From Myroides fluvii (GTDB lineage Bacteria; Bacteroidota; Bacteroidia; Flavobacteriales; Flavobacteriaceae), in contig NZ_CP039934.1 in NCBI RefSeq assembly GCF_009792295.1, forward strand, positions 1,694,501 through 1,758,500: a DNA stretch of 64,000 bases, read 5' to 3'. Positions 18,527-27,894 of this stretch are shown piece by piece. The notes under the pieces were generated by a model that worked only from the letters and a program-made list of their open reading frames with translations, was not told the DNA's origin and made no database searches. Every line of letters begins with the position of its first letter. The first letter of the stretch is position 1. A program made the translations under genes and the position numbers.

Positions 18527-19657
18527 ATGAAATTAGATAGAAAAGATATTCTGAAGGCTTTAGAGACTATCTCTATTGCTGGAGAAGGGAAAAATATGGT
18601 TGAAAGTGGGGCAGTTAACAACGTAATGACCTTTGGAGATGAGGTGGTTGTTGATTTGGTATTATCAACCCCTGCTTTGCACATCAAGAAAAGAGCCGAA
18701 GTAGATGTGATGAAAGTGATACACGAACAAGTGTATGAAAAAGCAAAAGTAAAAGTAAATATAAAAGTAGAAGCACCAGAAAAGCCAGAAATAAAAGGAA
18801 AAGCAATTCCCGGTATCAAAAATATCGTTGCGATTTCTTCTGGAAAAGGAGGAGTTGGAAAGTCTACAGTTACAGCAAACATTGCGGCGAGTTTAGCTAA
18901 TATGGGCTTTAGCGTAGGGGTATTAGATGCGGATATCTATGGGCCTTCGATGCCTATTATGTTCGATGTCGAAAATGCCAAACCAATTTCAGTTGAAGTA
19001 GATGGGCGTTCAAAAATGAAACCGATTACCTCATACGGAGTCGAGCTTTTATCGATTGGATTCTTTACCAAAGCAGATCAGGCCATCATTTGGAGAGGAC
19101 CTATGGCTGCTAAAGCATTGAACCAAATGATTTTTGATGCAGATTGGGGCGAATTAGACTTCTTATTATTGGATTTACCTCCAGGAACAGGGGATATTCA
19201 CTTGTCTATCATGCAATCGTTACCCGTAACAGGTGCCGTTGTGGTATCTACTCCTCAAGCAGTTGCACTTGCAGATGCGAAAAAAGGAGTTTCAATGTTC
19301 AATTCAGAAAGCATCAATGTACCTGTATTGGGTATTGTTGAAAACATGGCGTACTTCACGCCAGAAGAATTGCCAAATAACAAGTACTACATCTTTGGAG
19401 AAAATGGAGCAAAGAACTTGGCTGCAGACTTACAAGTGCCGTTCTTAGGAGAAGTTCCTATCGTTCAAAGTATTAGAGAGGCAGGAGACTTTGGTCGTCC
19501 GGCAGCTTTACAGAAAGATACAATTGTAGCGAAAGTATTCGAAGAAATCACCAGAAATGTAGTAGAACAGGTTGTAATGCGCAACGATTCATTGCCCCCT
19601 ACCGAGGCAATCAAAATTACCACTATGGCTGGATGTTCAGCGGTAGGAAAAAAATAA
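18527..19657 (+). CDS. mrp: Mrp/NBP35-type Fe-S carrier P-loop ATPase
   Basis: A 376-residue protein with an N-terminal MIP18/DUF59-like domain (about 1-85) joined to a Mrp ATPase. The deviant Walker [12 protein letters not shown] is near residue 106, [11 protein letters not shown] follows it, and [10 protein letters not shown] is the switch region. Mrp/ApbC proteins carry and deliver Fe-S clusters. The CxxC pair that usually follows the ENM motif is missing: the segment reads [17 protein letters not shown]. One cysteine is visible near the C-terminus ([10 protein letters not shown]). The next gene encodes a NifU-C domain protein 22 bases away, supporting a joint role in Fe-S assembly. Confidence 0.92.
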   Translation: MKLDRKDILKALETISIAGEGKNMVESGAVNNVMTFGDEVVVDLVLSTPALHIKKRAEVDVMKVIHEQVYEKAKVKVNIKVEAPEKPEIKGKAIPGIKNIVAISSGKGGVGKSTVTANIAASLANMGFSVGVLDADIYGPSMPIMFDVENAKPISVEVDGRSKMKPITSYGVELLSIGFFTKADQAIIWRGPMAAKALNQMIFDADWGELDFLLLDLPPGTGDIHLSIMQSLPVTGAVVVSTPQAVALADAKKGVSMFNSESINVPVLGIVENMAYFTPEELPNNKYYIFGENGAKNLAADLQVPFLGEVPIVQSIREAGDFGRPAALQKDTIVAKVFEEITRNVVEQVVMRNDSLPPTEAIKITTMAGCSAVGKK

Positions 19658-19679
19658 AACCATTTTACAGATTAAATAT

Positions 19680-19919
19680 ATGGCATCAGAAACTATCAGA
19701 GAAAACGTTATGAAGGCGTTAGACGAGATTCGCCCGTTTTTGCAAACCGATGGAGGAGATATTACATTAATTGATATAGTTGATGACAAACACGTGAAAG
19801 TTCGCTTAGAAGGTGCTTGTACAGCTTGCAGTGTGAATCAAATGACATTGAGTGCAGGGGTTGAAACTACAATTAAAAAATATGCACCCGAAATTGAGAC
19901 GGTAGTTAATGTTGGATAA
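19680..19919 (+). CDS. NifU C-terminal-domain Fe-S scaffold protein
   Basis: A 79-residue protein equal to the NifU/Nfu C-terminal domain alone. [11 protein letters not shown] and the cluster-binding [11 protein letters not shown] (CxxC) are diagnostic. It would bind a 4Fe-4S cluster at a dimer interface and pass it to target proteins. It follows mrp closely and is ended by a strong terminator, so mrp and this gene form a two-gene operon. Housekeeping function; confident. Confidence 0.95.
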   Translation: MASETIRENVMKALDEIRPFLQTDGGDITLIDIVDDKHVKVRLEGACTACSVNQMTLSAGVETTIKKYAPEIETVVNVG

Positions 19920-19926
19920 AAATAAC

Positions 19927-19976
19927 AAGTCAACCCTTTGCTAAAGTGTAATATATCTTGTGCAAAGGGTTGACTT
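19927..19976 (+). terminator. Strong hairpin terminator after the nifU-like gene
   Basis: A perfect 15-bp stem (arms 19927-19941 and 19962-19976, core CAACCCTTTGC) encloses a 20-base loop and is followed by TTTATCATTTTT. It ends the mrp operon. Confidence 0.8.
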
Positions 19977-20005
19977 TTATCATTTTTAATAAACGTTACA
20001 AAGGA

Positions 20006-20013
20006 TACCTTTG
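20006..20013 (+). promoter_or_regulatory. -7 promoter box for the ferredoxin reductase gene
   Basis: TACCTTTG matches TAnnTTTG and lies 17 bases before the start codon, immediately after the preceding terminator, giving a leader of about 10 bases. Confidence 0.55.
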
Positions 20014-20030
20014 TATTAAAGAACTACATC

Positions 20031-21083
20031 ATGATTGAAACCGATATAATTATTATTGGAGCTGGACCCACAGGTCTATTCGCTGTTTTTGAAGCGGGCT
20101 TATTAAAGCTTAAATGTCATTTAATTGACGGATTGCCTCAACCTGGAGGACAATTAACCGAGCTTTATCCGAAAAAGCCAATTTTCGATATCCCTGGATA
20201 TCCATCCGTAGGAGCAGCAGAATTAGTCGATAATTTAATGGAGCAGATCAAGCAATTCCAACCGGGATTTACCCTGAATGAGGTTGCTGAAACGATTGAA
20301 AAACAAGAAGACGGTACGTTTATCGTTACTACCAATAAAGGGACAAAACACTGCGGAAAAGCCGTGGCTATTGCTGGAGGTTTAGGTTCGTTCGAACCGC
20401 GTAAACCAGATTTGGAAAACTTGGCATTTTACGAAGATAAAGGCGTTGAGTATTTCGTGAAAAAACCAGAAATGTTCGCAGGTAAAAAGATTGTTATTGC
20501 CGGTGGTGGTGACTCTGCTTTGGATTGGAGTATTTACTTAGCAGATATTGCTGCAGAAGTATTTTTAGTACATAGACGTAATGAATTCAGAGGAGCTTTA
20601 GATTCTGTAGAGAAAGTACAAGCACTAAAAAACCAAGGAAAAATTAATTTAGTAACACCCGCTGAAATTGTTGAACTGAAAGGGACAGCGAAATTAGAGG
20701 CTGTTGTAGTAGAACGCGAAGGACAGCGCGAAGAAGTTGCTTGTGATTACTTTATTCCTTTGTTTGGGTTAACTCCCAAGTTAGGTCCAATTGCAGATTG
20801 GGGATTGGAAATTGAGAAAAATGCGATTAAAGTGAATAACGCATTGGATTATCAAACCAATATTCCTGGAATTTATGCCATTGGGGATATTAATACGTAT
20901 CCAGGAAAATTAAAGTTGATTTTATGTGGTTTTCACGAGGCAACTTTAATGTGTCAAAGTGTATATAATATGCTGAATCCCGGTAAGAAATATGTGTTGA
21001 AATACACGACAGTTTCTGGTATTAATGGATTTGATGGTACACGCAAAGAAGCGGAGAAAGCGGTTGTTAAATCAATTGAATAA
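20031..21083 (+). CDS. Ferredoxin--NADP reductase, thioredoxin-reductase type
   Basis: A 350-residue flavoprotein. The FAD site is IIGAGPTGLFAVFEAG near residue 8, followed by GGQLTELYPKKPIFDIPGYP. The NADPH site IAGGGDSALDWSIYLA lies near residue 155, and a final FAD contact is GIYAIGDINTYPG. The redox-active CxxC of thioredoxin reductase is absent, as expected for TrxR-like ferredoxin-NADP reductases, which have this length. It transfers electrons between NADPH and ferredoxin. The next gene, two bases downstream, encodes a 2Fe-2S ferredoxin, its likely partner. Confidence 0.93.
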   Translation: MIETDIIIIGAGPTGLFAVFEAGLLKLKCHLIDGLPQPGGQLTELYPKKPIFDIPGYPSVGAAELVDNLMEQIKQFQPGFTLNEVAETIEKQEDGTFIVTTNKGTKHCGKAVAIAGGLGSFEPRKPDLENLAFYEDKGVEYFVKKPEMFAGKKIVIAGGGDSALDWSIYLADIAAEVFLVHRRNEFRGALDSVEKVQALKNQGKINLVTPAEIVELKGTAKLEAVVVEREGQREEVACDYFIPLFGLTPKLGPIADWGLEIEKNAIKVNNALDYQTNIPGIYAIGDINTYPGKLKLILCGFHEATLMCQSVYNMLNPGKKYVLKYTTVSGINGFDGTRKEAEKAVVKSIE

Positions 21084-21085
21084 GC

Positions 21086-21424
21086 ATGTCAGCAGATATT
21101 AAAATTACAATTATTGATAGAGAAGGTGTAGAGCACGTAGTGGATGCGCCAACGGATATGAGTATGAATATCATGGAAGTGGTTCGTGCATACGAATTAG
21201 CACCAGAAGGTACTATTGGTATCTGTGGTGGAATGGCCATGTGTGCTTCTTGTCAGTGTTATGTACACAACGCGGATGAAGTGGCTGTGCCAGAAATGAA
21301 TCCAGATGAAGAAGCTATGCTTTGGGAGGCACTAAATGTCAAAGACAATAGCCGTTTAGGTTGTCAGATTGGAATTACTCCAGAGCTTGAAGGGTTGATT
21401 GTTGAATTAGCTCCAGCTGAATAA
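21086..21424 (+). CDS. 2Fe-2S ferredoxin (adrenodoxin-like)
   Basis: A 112-residue ferredoxin. The cluster ligands are CGGMAMCASC (C-x5-C-x2-C) near residues 47-56, with the fourth cysteine in RLGCQI near residue 91. The spacing and the acidic stretch NPDEEAMLWEA place it with adrenodoxin-like ferredoxins that feed Fe-S assembly or cytochromes. It is coupled to the reductase upstream and closed by a bidirectional terminator shared with the convergent DedA gene. Confidence 0.93.
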   Translation: MSADIKITIIDREGVEHVVDAPTDMSMNIMEVVRAYELAPEGTIGICGGMAMCASCQCYVHNADEVAVPEMNPDEEAMLWEALNVKDNSRLGCQIGITPELEGLIVELAPAE

Positions 21425-21460
21425 TCCAAAGAACGGTACAGATTCTTTTTAATCCATAAA

Positions 21461-21490
21461 AAAAAAGCGACGTTTTTACGTCGCTTTTTT
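21461..21490. terminator. Bidirectional terminator between ferredoxin and DedA genes
   Basis: A six-base-pair GCGACG/CGTCGC stem (21467-21472, 21479-21484) is flanked by A6 and T6 runs, so it can act on both strands at a convergent junction. Confidence 0.85.
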
Positions 21491-21495
21491 GTTTT

Positions 21496-22188
21496 TTATT
21501 CTTCTACAACCGTATCGGTTTTCTTTCTTTTTGCCAATTTAATGATGATGGGTAAAGTAGTAGCTAATACTAAGAATAGTACGATATATTCAATATAGTC
21601 TTTTAGATTAATTTCGTAGCTTTCTAATAGCCAAACTTGTAGGTAGTGTCCTGCAAATATCAACGTTGTTGCCCATAAGAAGGAACTGATTACATTATAG
21701 ATCATGAAGCGTTTGATGTCCATGCGAACAATGCCGGCAATGATAGGAGCAAAAGTTCGTACAACAGGTAAAAAACGAGCAAAGATAATCGCTCTTCCAC
21801 CGTGTCTTTCAAAGAATACTTTTGATTCGTATAAGTATTTTTTCTTGTATATGAAATTGTCTTTTACGTTGTAGAGGTAATTGCCACTCTTGGCGCCAAA
21901 CCAATAGCCAAAGGTATTACCGAGAATCCCCGCCAAGGCAACCAAGGTGGATAGTAGCGCTACATTTAAGAAGTCGCTTTCGATTTGAAATAATTCTTGC
22001 ATTAGCGCCGTACTATAGATACCTGCTAAAAACAGTAAACTATCTCCTGGTAAAAAGAAACCAGCAAATAAACCTGTTTCGGCAAATACAATAAAAAGTA
22101 CAACGTATATTCCAATAGAATGTCCCGCAATCTCTAAATTGATATAGAACTCAGGATTGATTAATTGTGAGATGTGAAATTCGTCCAT
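21496..22188 (-). CDS. DedA-family (VTT domain) membrane protein
   Basis: A 230-residue protein with membrane segments near residues 25-47, 60-85, 150-172 and 205-222. It carries the DedA signature region: ETGLFAGFFLPGDSLLFLAG, GNTFGYWFGAKSG, and FERHGGRAIIFARFLPVVRTFAPIIAG with its conserved arginines. DedA/VTT proteins flip lipids such as undecaprenyl phosphate or phosphatidylethanolamine and help hold membrane potential. Single gene, read toward the ferredoxin terminator. Confidence 0.92.
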   Translation of the reverse strand: MDEFHISQLINPEFYINLEIAGHSIGIYVVLFIVFAETGLFAGFFLPGDSLLFLAGIYSTALMQELFQIESDFLNVALLSTLVALAGILGNTFGYWFGAKSGNYLYNVKDNFIYKKKYLYESKVFFERHGGRAIIFARFLPVVRTFAPIIAGIVRMDIKRFMIYNVISSFLWATTLIFAGHYLQVWLLESYEINLKDYIEYIVLFLVLATTLPIIIKLAKRKKTDTVVEE

Positions 22189-22219
22189 AGTTTGTTTTTA
22201 TTCTGTCTTATCGTGTTTT

Positions 22220-23463
22220 TTAATTCTCAGTAATGGGTGTGTTATCGTTGTTTTCAAATTTGTCAATAGAGGCTGTAGACAATGCATTTCCCAAAACATT
22301 AGTCATACTTCTTCCCATATCACAGAAGTGATCAATAGGCAAGATAAAGGCAATTCCTTCTGGGGGATATTAAACATTGCGCAAGTGGCTACAATAACAA
22401 TTAACGAAGCACGAGGTACGCCTGCAACTCCTTTGCTGGTTACCATTAATACCAGAAGCATTAATATTTGATCACCGATTGTCATGGGTACATCGTAGAT
22501 CTGTGCAATAAAAATACTAGCAAAGGTCAGATACATCATACTGCCATCTAAGTTGAAAGAATAACCCAACGGCAAGGTAAATGACACAATTTTTGGAGAA
22601 CAACCGAATTTGTTTAATTGTTCGACTAGCTTTGGAAAAACAGCTTCGCTACTTGTGGTAGAGAAAGCAATCAACAAAGGCTCTTTAATGGCCTTTAGCA
22701 AGCGCCAAACATCTTTTCCTAGGATTAGGTATCCTACAAGGATTAAAACCGCCCAGAGCACCACTAAACCACAAACAAAGGCCAATAAGTATTTGGCGTA
22801 GGTTAAGAAAATGCTTAATCCATAAAGTGCAACAGCACTTGCAATGGCGCCTAAAACACCTAAGGGTGCCGTCCACATGATGTAAGTCACCATTTTTAAT
22901 ACTACTTCAGCAATGCGGTCAAATAGTTTGATGATTACCTTTCCTTTTTTGCCTATACTCGCTAAGGCAACTCCAAAAAAGACAGCAAAAACGACGATTT
23001 GAAGAATTTCATTATGCGCAAAAGCATCAAAAATACTTTTTGGAATTAAATGTTCAATGAAGGATTGAAGACTCAAAGCATTCGTTCTCGTTAATAAATC
23101 GTCTGCTGATGAGGTGTTTTCTAAATTGAAATTCGCATTAGCCCCTGGCTTAAACCAGTTGACTAAGATTAATCCAATCCCCAAGGATACCAATGAGGCT
23201 GTAATAAACCATCCCATCGCTTTTCCTCCCACTCGACCTACCATTTTCATATCGCCCATCTTGGCAATTCCCACTACAAGTGTACAGAAAACCAAAGGAG
23301 CTATAATCATTTGAACCAATCGAATAAAGACGGTCCCTAGTAATTTGATGTTTTGTGAAAAACCAGCAATGTATTCGGGAAGTACATAATGAATAATACT
23401 GCCGAAAATAACACCTAAAACTAAGGCAATGATGATAGCAATAAAAAGTTTATTGTTTTTCAT
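22220..23463 (-). pseudogene. Dicarboxylate/amino acid:cation symporter (DAACS), frameshifted near the C-terminus
   Basis: The frame from ATG at 23463 encodes a DAACS (GltP/DctA-like) symporter with IRLVQMIIAPLVFCTLVVGI, the serine-rich AFSTTSSEAVFPKL hairpin and SKGVAGVPRASLI. After MFNIP it shifts and stops at 22303 with a foreign tail. In the +1 frame the correct ending continues (GIAFILPIDHFCDMGRSMTN) to a TAA at 22220-22222, giving about 414 residues. The break lies in a run of five G on the plus strand (22362-22366), where six would restore the frame. The lost part is the last substrate- and cation-binding helix. This is either a true mutation or a homopolymer sequencing error. Confidence 0.85.
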
Positions 23464-23636
23464 AGGTAAAAAAATTTGTCCGTGAAAATAGTTATTATTT
23501 TTATAATAATTCTATGTTTTAGATAAAAATAACACTTCAAATTGTATTGCAAGGGTTGTGAATCTTGATGTTTTTTTTCGATTTGTTATATTTTATGTGG
23601 ATAAAGTAGGTGAATGAACGGATTAAATTGTCATTT

Positions 23637-23644
23637 TATCTTTG
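23637..23644 (+). promoter_or_regulatory. Candidate -7 box upstream of the S9 peptidase gene
   Basis: TATCTTTG matches TAnnTTTG in the 286-base divergent region 23464-23749. A second weaker candidate, TAAATTTA at 23720-23727, lies closer to the start codon. Nothing else recognisable was seen in this region. Confidence 0.35.
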
Positions 23645-23749
23645 TTTTGTATAGAGAACTTCTCCTGTTGTTTAACCGTTGAAGCGAGGGAAGTTTCTGT
23701 TTTAATCAAAAGAAAACTGTAAATTTACCGCTCAATAAACCTACTGAAT

Positions 23750-25651
23750 ATGAAAAAAATAGTTTTGTTTGCCTTGAGTTTAGCGTGTTTGAGTACGTTT
23801 GCTCAAGATGTAATGACAAAAGAACTCTTGTGGAAATTGGGAAGAGTGAGTCCTGTGGGAATTACCAAGGACGGGAAAAATCTTATTTATAAGGTGACTC
23901 ATGCTAAAATGGAAGACAATAGTTTTGACTCTAAAACCTATCAGATTCCCTTGACAGGAGGAAAACCTGTAGCAATTGAAACCTATAAAGATTTAGTAAG
24001 CGATGCAACTATTTCGCCTGATGGCAAACACCTTGTGTTTGACGAAGTTGTTAAAATCAACAATTTCTTAGGGAAAGACTTGTATCCAGCGATGCAAAAA
24101 GCAGATGCTTACGTATTTGATGGATTGGATTACAGACATTGGGATACTTGGAACGATGGTACGCATAATCACGTATTCTATGCAGCAAAAGACAATAAAG
24201 ACAACAAAATTGACATTATGCAAGGTGAACCGTATGATGCGCCTCAAAAGCCATTTGGTGGTGGAGAGGATTATGTATGGGCTCCGGATGGAAAGTCAAT
24301 TGTGTATGTGTCGAAAAAGAAATTTGGAACGGATTATGCCTTGAGTACAAATACAGATTTATACGAGTATAATCTTGAAACCAAACAAACAAAAAACTTA
24401 ACAGAAGCAAATGTTGGGTATGATACGCATCCTACCTATTCGCCACAAGGTCATTTGACTTGGTTGCAAATGAAACGCGATGGATATGAGGCGGATAAAA
24501 ATGATATTATTGTTCGCTTTGGTAATGTAGAACAAAACCTGACTGCTAATTGGGACGGAACGGTGGATAGCTACCAATGGAGCAAAGACGGAAGCAAAGT
24601 GTATTTCGTTGCAGCAGTGGGAGGAACAGTGCAATTATTTGAAGTGAACTTTCCAGGGTTAAAACGCATTGCGCCTGTTGTGAGACAATTGACAGAGGGG
24701 AATTTTGACGTTACTGGAATTGTTGGGTTTGACGGAGATAAGGTGGTGTTGACTCGTACTGATTTTAATCACGCTACAGAAGTGTTTTTTTATGATTTAA
24801 AGAAGAAATCGTGGAACCAAATCACGAAGGTAAATGACGAAATTTATTCGAAAATTGCCTTGAGTAAAAGTGAAAAACGCATCGTGAAAACGGTAGACGG
24901 AAAAGATATGGTTACTTGGGTTGTGTATCCTCCAAATTTTGATCCGAATAAAAAATATCCAACTTTGTTGTATGCACAAGGGGGACCACAATCGGCTTTG
25001 TCTCAGTTTTACTCGTTCCGTTGGAATTTCCAATTGATGGCTGCTGAGGGATATATCATTGTAGCACCGAATAGAAGAGGTATGCCAGGACACGGTGTGG
25101 AGTGGAACGAAGCCATCAGCAAAGATTGGGGTGGAAAACCCATGCAAGATTACTTAGCTGCTATCGATGATGTGGCAAAAGAAAAATATGTAGATAATGC
25201 ACGTTTAGGTGCTATCGGTGCAAGTTACGGAGGTTATTCTGTATTCTACTTGGCTGGAATTCACGAAAACCGCTTTAAAACATTCATTTCTCACTGTGGA
25301 GTGTTTGATTTAGTGAGTATGTATGGAACAACTGAAGAAGTGTTCTTCCCTAATTTTGATACGGGGGGTGCATACTGGGAAAAGGACAATAAAGATGCAC
25401 AAAATGCAATTCAAAACTTTAACCCAATTAACAACGTAGATAAATGGAATACGCCAATCTTAATCATCCAAGGAGGAAAAGATTACCGTGTGCCAATCGG
25501 GCAAGGACAAGAAGCTTTCCAAGCTGCACAGTTGAGAGGAATTAAAAGTAGATTCTTATACTTACCAGAAGAAAATCACTGGGTAGTTCAACCGCAAAAC
25601 GCACAAGTTTGGCAAGGTGAATTTTTCCGTTGGTTGAAAGAAACACTATAG
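23750..25651 (+). CDS. S9-family (prolyl oligopeptidase-like) secreted peptidase
   Basis: A 633-residue exported serine peptidase with signal peptide MKKIVLFALSLACLSTFAQ. The N-terminal two thirds form a WD40/TolB-like beta-propeller (repeats such as SPDGKHLVF, APDGKSIVYV and SKDGSKVYFV). The C-terminal alpha/beta hydrolase domain (about 400-633) has the nucleophile in GASYGGYS, the acid in GGKDYRVP and the histidine in EENHWV. This matches the dipeptidyl-aminopeptidase/acylaminoacyl-peptidase group, which trims peptides in the periplasm. Monocistronic, ended by a hairpin terminator. Confidence 0.94.
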   Translation: MKKIVLFALSLACLSTFAQDVMTKELLWKLGRVSPVGITKDGKNLIYKVTHAKMEDNSFDSKTYQIPLTGGKPVAIETYKDLVSDATISPDGKHLVFDEVVKINNFLGKDLYPAMQKADAYVFDGLDYRHWDTWNDGTHNHVFYAAKDNKDNKIDIMQGEPYDAPQKPFGGGEDYVWAPDGKSIVYVSKKKFGTDYALSTNTDLYEYNLETKQTKNLTEANVGYDTHPTYSPQGHLTWLQMKRDGYEADKNDIIVRFGNVEQNLTANWDGTVDSYQWSKDGSKVYFVAAVGGTVQLFEVNFPGLKRIAPVVRQLTEGNFDVTGIVGFDGDKVVLTRTDFNHATEVFFYDLKKKSWNQITKVNDEIYSKIALSKSEKRIVKTVDGKDMVTWVVYPPNFDPNKKYPTLLYAQGGPQSALSQFYSFRWNFQLMAAEGYIIVAPNRRGMPGHGVEWNEAISKDWGGKPMQDYLAAIDDVAKEKYVDNARLGAIGASYGGYSVFYLAGIHENRFKTFISHCGVFDLVSMYGTTEEVFFPNFDTGGAYWEKDNKDAQNAIQNFNPINNVDKWNTPILIIQGGKDYRVPIGQGQEAFQAAQLRGIKSRFLYLPEENHWVVQPQNAQVWQGEFFRWLKETL

Positions 25652-25672
25652 TAAAGAAACAATTCGTTTCGT

Positions 25673-25712
25673 AAAAAAACAGCAATTCAATTTTGAATTG
25701 CTGTTTTTTTTT
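25673..25712 (+). terminator. Terminator after the S9 peptidase gene
   Basis: CAGCAATTC (25680-25688) pairs with GAATTGCTG (25695-25703), with A-T pairs extending the stem and a run of ten T after it. Confidence 0.85.
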
Positions 25713-25831
25713 TGATCCTTGTCCTCGAAAATAAAAAAATAGAAAACAAAAAGAGGATGAACCATTTTCGTTCTTGATTTACGGTCATTAACCAATGTTT
25801 TTTTATCTTTACGACTATAACAACAAGTACA

Positions 25832-27031
25832 ATGAATAAAAAAACAATCCAATCATGGGTGTTGACGGCGGTTTTATCTGTTATTACGGCGTCAACTACA
25901 GTTGCACAAGACAATCTTGTTAATGCATTAAAATTAAATGCAAGTGATAAAAGTAAAGAGCTTTTTCAGTTTAAGCCCGTTGTAGATATCGAAAATACAT
26001 CGATTAAGAATCAAGGATCTTCGGGAACTTGTTGGAGCTATTCAGCCAATTCTTTCATTGAATCAGAAATGATGCGTATGGGGAAACGCCCAGTAGAAAT
26101 TTCTCAAATTTACTCGGCACGCAATGCTTATATCGAAAAAGGAAAAATGTATGTGCGCATGCAAGGGGCTGTAACCTTAGGAGATGGTGGAGCTTTTCAC
26201 GATGTAATGAACATGTACCGCATGTATGGTGCTGTGCCTCAAGAAGTATATACCGGGTTAAACTACGGAACAAAGAAGAATCAATTTGCTGAAATGGCAG
26301 CTATCCAAGAAGGAGTACTGAAAGCAGTAGTCTCTAATCCAAATGGAAAATTGACACCAAATTGGGAGAAAGCCTACACCGCTGTAATTGATGCATATTT
26401 GGGTGAAGCACCTACCAAATTCAAATGGGAAGGGAAAGAATATACACCACAAACATTTGCAAGCGATGTAATTGGAATTAATCCTGAAGATTATATCGAA
26501 ATTGGATCCGATAAGAACTATCCTTACTATGACAAATTTGTATTGTTAGTACCGGATAACTGGGCATTTGATCAAGTGTACAACGTACAAGTGAACGAAA
26601 TGACAGCTATTATCGACTTAGCGATCAACAATGGTTTTACTGTTGCTTGGGCAGGTGACGTCAGTGAGAAGTATTTTAGCTGGAAAAATGGAGTGGCTTA
26701 TGTTCCTGAAAAAGACTGGGAAGATATGAACGAGGAAGAGCGCAAAGAAATCTTTAACGGACCAAAACCAGAGCGTACAGTTACAGCAGAAATGCGCCAA
26801 GAAGCGTTTGATAACTATTCAACAACAGACGATCACGGCATGCATATCGTTGGAATTGCAAAAGACCAAAAAGGACGTGAATTCTATATTGTGAAAAACT
26901 CTTGGGGAATCTCAAATGATCACAATGGATACATGTATATGTCGAAAGAGTATGTAAAATATAAAACGACAGATTTCATGGTTCACAAAGACGCATTGTC
27001 TAAAGACATGAAAAAGAAATTGAAAATCTAA
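25832..27031 (+). CDS. C1-family cysteine peptidase (bleomycin hydrolase/PepC-like), secreted
   Basis: A 399-residue papain-fold peptidase with a signal peptide ending near VAQD (residue 26-27). The catalytic cysteine is in NQGSSGTCWSYSAN, the histidine in DDHGMHIVGIA and the asparagine in IVKNSWG. The large insertion between them and the FDNYSTTDDHGM context match the bleomycin hydrolase / aminopeptidase C branch, here exported. Probable role in periplasmic peptide breakdown, in line with the S9 peptidase upstream. The MscS gene begins 25 bases downstream with no terminator between, so they may be co-transcribed. Confidence 0.93.
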   Translation: MNKKTIQSWVLTAVLSVITASTTVAQDNLVNALKLNASDKSKELFQFKPVVDIENTSIKNQGSSGTCWSYSANSFIESEMMRMGKRPVEISQIYSARNAYIEKGKMYVRMQGAVTLGDGGAFHDVMNMYRMYGAVPQEVYTGLNYGTKKNQFAEMAAIQEGVLKAVVSNPNGKLTPNWEKAYTAVIDAYLGEAPTKFKWEGKEYTPQTFASDVIGINPEDYIEIGSDKNYPYYDKFVLLVPDNWAFDQVYNVQVNEMTAIIDLAINNGFTVAWAGDVSEKYFSWKNGVAYVPEKDWEDMNEEERKEIFNGPKPERTVTAEMRQEAFDNYSTTDDHGMHIVGIAKDQKGREFYIVKNSWGISNDHNGYMYMSKEYVKYKTTDFMVHKDALSKDMKKKLKI

Positions 27032-27056
27032 GAAAGAAAATTAAAAAAAGAGAGCT

Positions 27057-27884
27057 ATGGAAATTGTATTACGAGGATTAGAACAAATGCTAGAGTCCAT
27101 GTGGCAAGCGATACCCAAAATATTGTTGGGGCTAGTTATATTGGGAATAGGATCTTATCTAGTCAAACTTGTTTTAAAGTTAATTCGCAGACGTCTTGAA
27201 AAAAGAGACGTGGAATTATCATTAAGAGGGTTTTTATTAAGTGTAGTAAAAGCGACGTTGTATATCATTTTATTGATTATTGTAGCTGCAACGATGGGCT
27301 TTCAAGTGGCGGGAATCGCAACGATTTTTGCCTCTGCGGGTTTAGCCGTTGGTTTAGCTTTGCAAGGGAGTTTGTCCAATTTTGCTGGTGGTGTTTTGGT
27401 ATTGTTGTTCAAGCCGTTTAAAGTAGGAGATTACATCTCCAACCCAAGCGGAACAGAGGGGACAGTAGAACGCATCGATTTATTGTATACAACCCTAACA
27501 GGTCCAACGGGATTAAAAATATTTAGCCCCAATGGCCCTTTGGCCAACTCCGTGATTACCAATTATTCAGAAATCACATCCAGACGACACGATTTTGTGG
27601 TAGGTATTGGTTATAATGAAAATATTAAAGAAGCACAAAACATTATTTTAGGTGTTTTAGCCAAACACCAAGCCGTATTGCAAACACCTGCGCCAATCGT
27701 ATTTGTCAGTAATTTGGGCGATAGCTCGGTGGACTTAAACGTGCGTACTTGGATTGGTAAATCGGATTACTGGAATACGGTATTCGAAATTCAACAAATT
27801 GTCAAAGTGGCCTTGGATGAAGCAAATATCGAAATTCCTTTTCCACAACGCGATTTGCATATTGTTTCAGATAAAACGAAATAG
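27057..27884 (+). CDS. Small-conductance mechanosensitive channel, MscS family
   Basis: A 275-residue channel subunit. Membrane helices lie near residues 17-40, 59-82 and 84-110. The pore helix is recognisable by its glycine/alanine pattern (FASAGLAVGLALQGSLSNFAGGVLVL), followed by the beta-domain start FKPFKVGDYI and the cytoplasmic alpha/beta vestibule. It protects cells against hypo-osmotic shock by releasing solutes. Length equals the minimal MscS type. Confidence 0.95.
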   Translation: MEIVLRGLEQMLESMWQAIPKILLGLVILGIGSYLVKLVLKLIRRRLEKRDVELSLRGFLLSVVKATLYIILLIIVAATMGFQVAGIATIFASAGLAVGLALQGSLSNFAGGVLVLLFKPFKVGDYISNPSGTEGTVERIDLLYTTLTGPTGLKIFSPNGPLANSVITNYSEITSRRHDFVVGIGYNENIKEAQNIILGVLAKHQAVLQTPAPIVFVSNLGDSSVDLNVRTWIGKSDYWNTVFEIQQIVKVALDEANIEIPFPQRDLHIVSDKTK

Positions 27885-27894
27885 CTTATTGGAG

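Noticed and set aside
18514..18882. A 122-codon open frame antisense to mrp
   Set aside because: The sense gene is a clear Mrp protein; the antisense frame is phenylalanine/threonine-rich and without recognised features.
22303..23463. A genuine 386-residue symporter ending at 22303
   Set aside because: The last 20 or so residues are out of family, and the expected ending is present one frame over, so this is a frameshifted gene.
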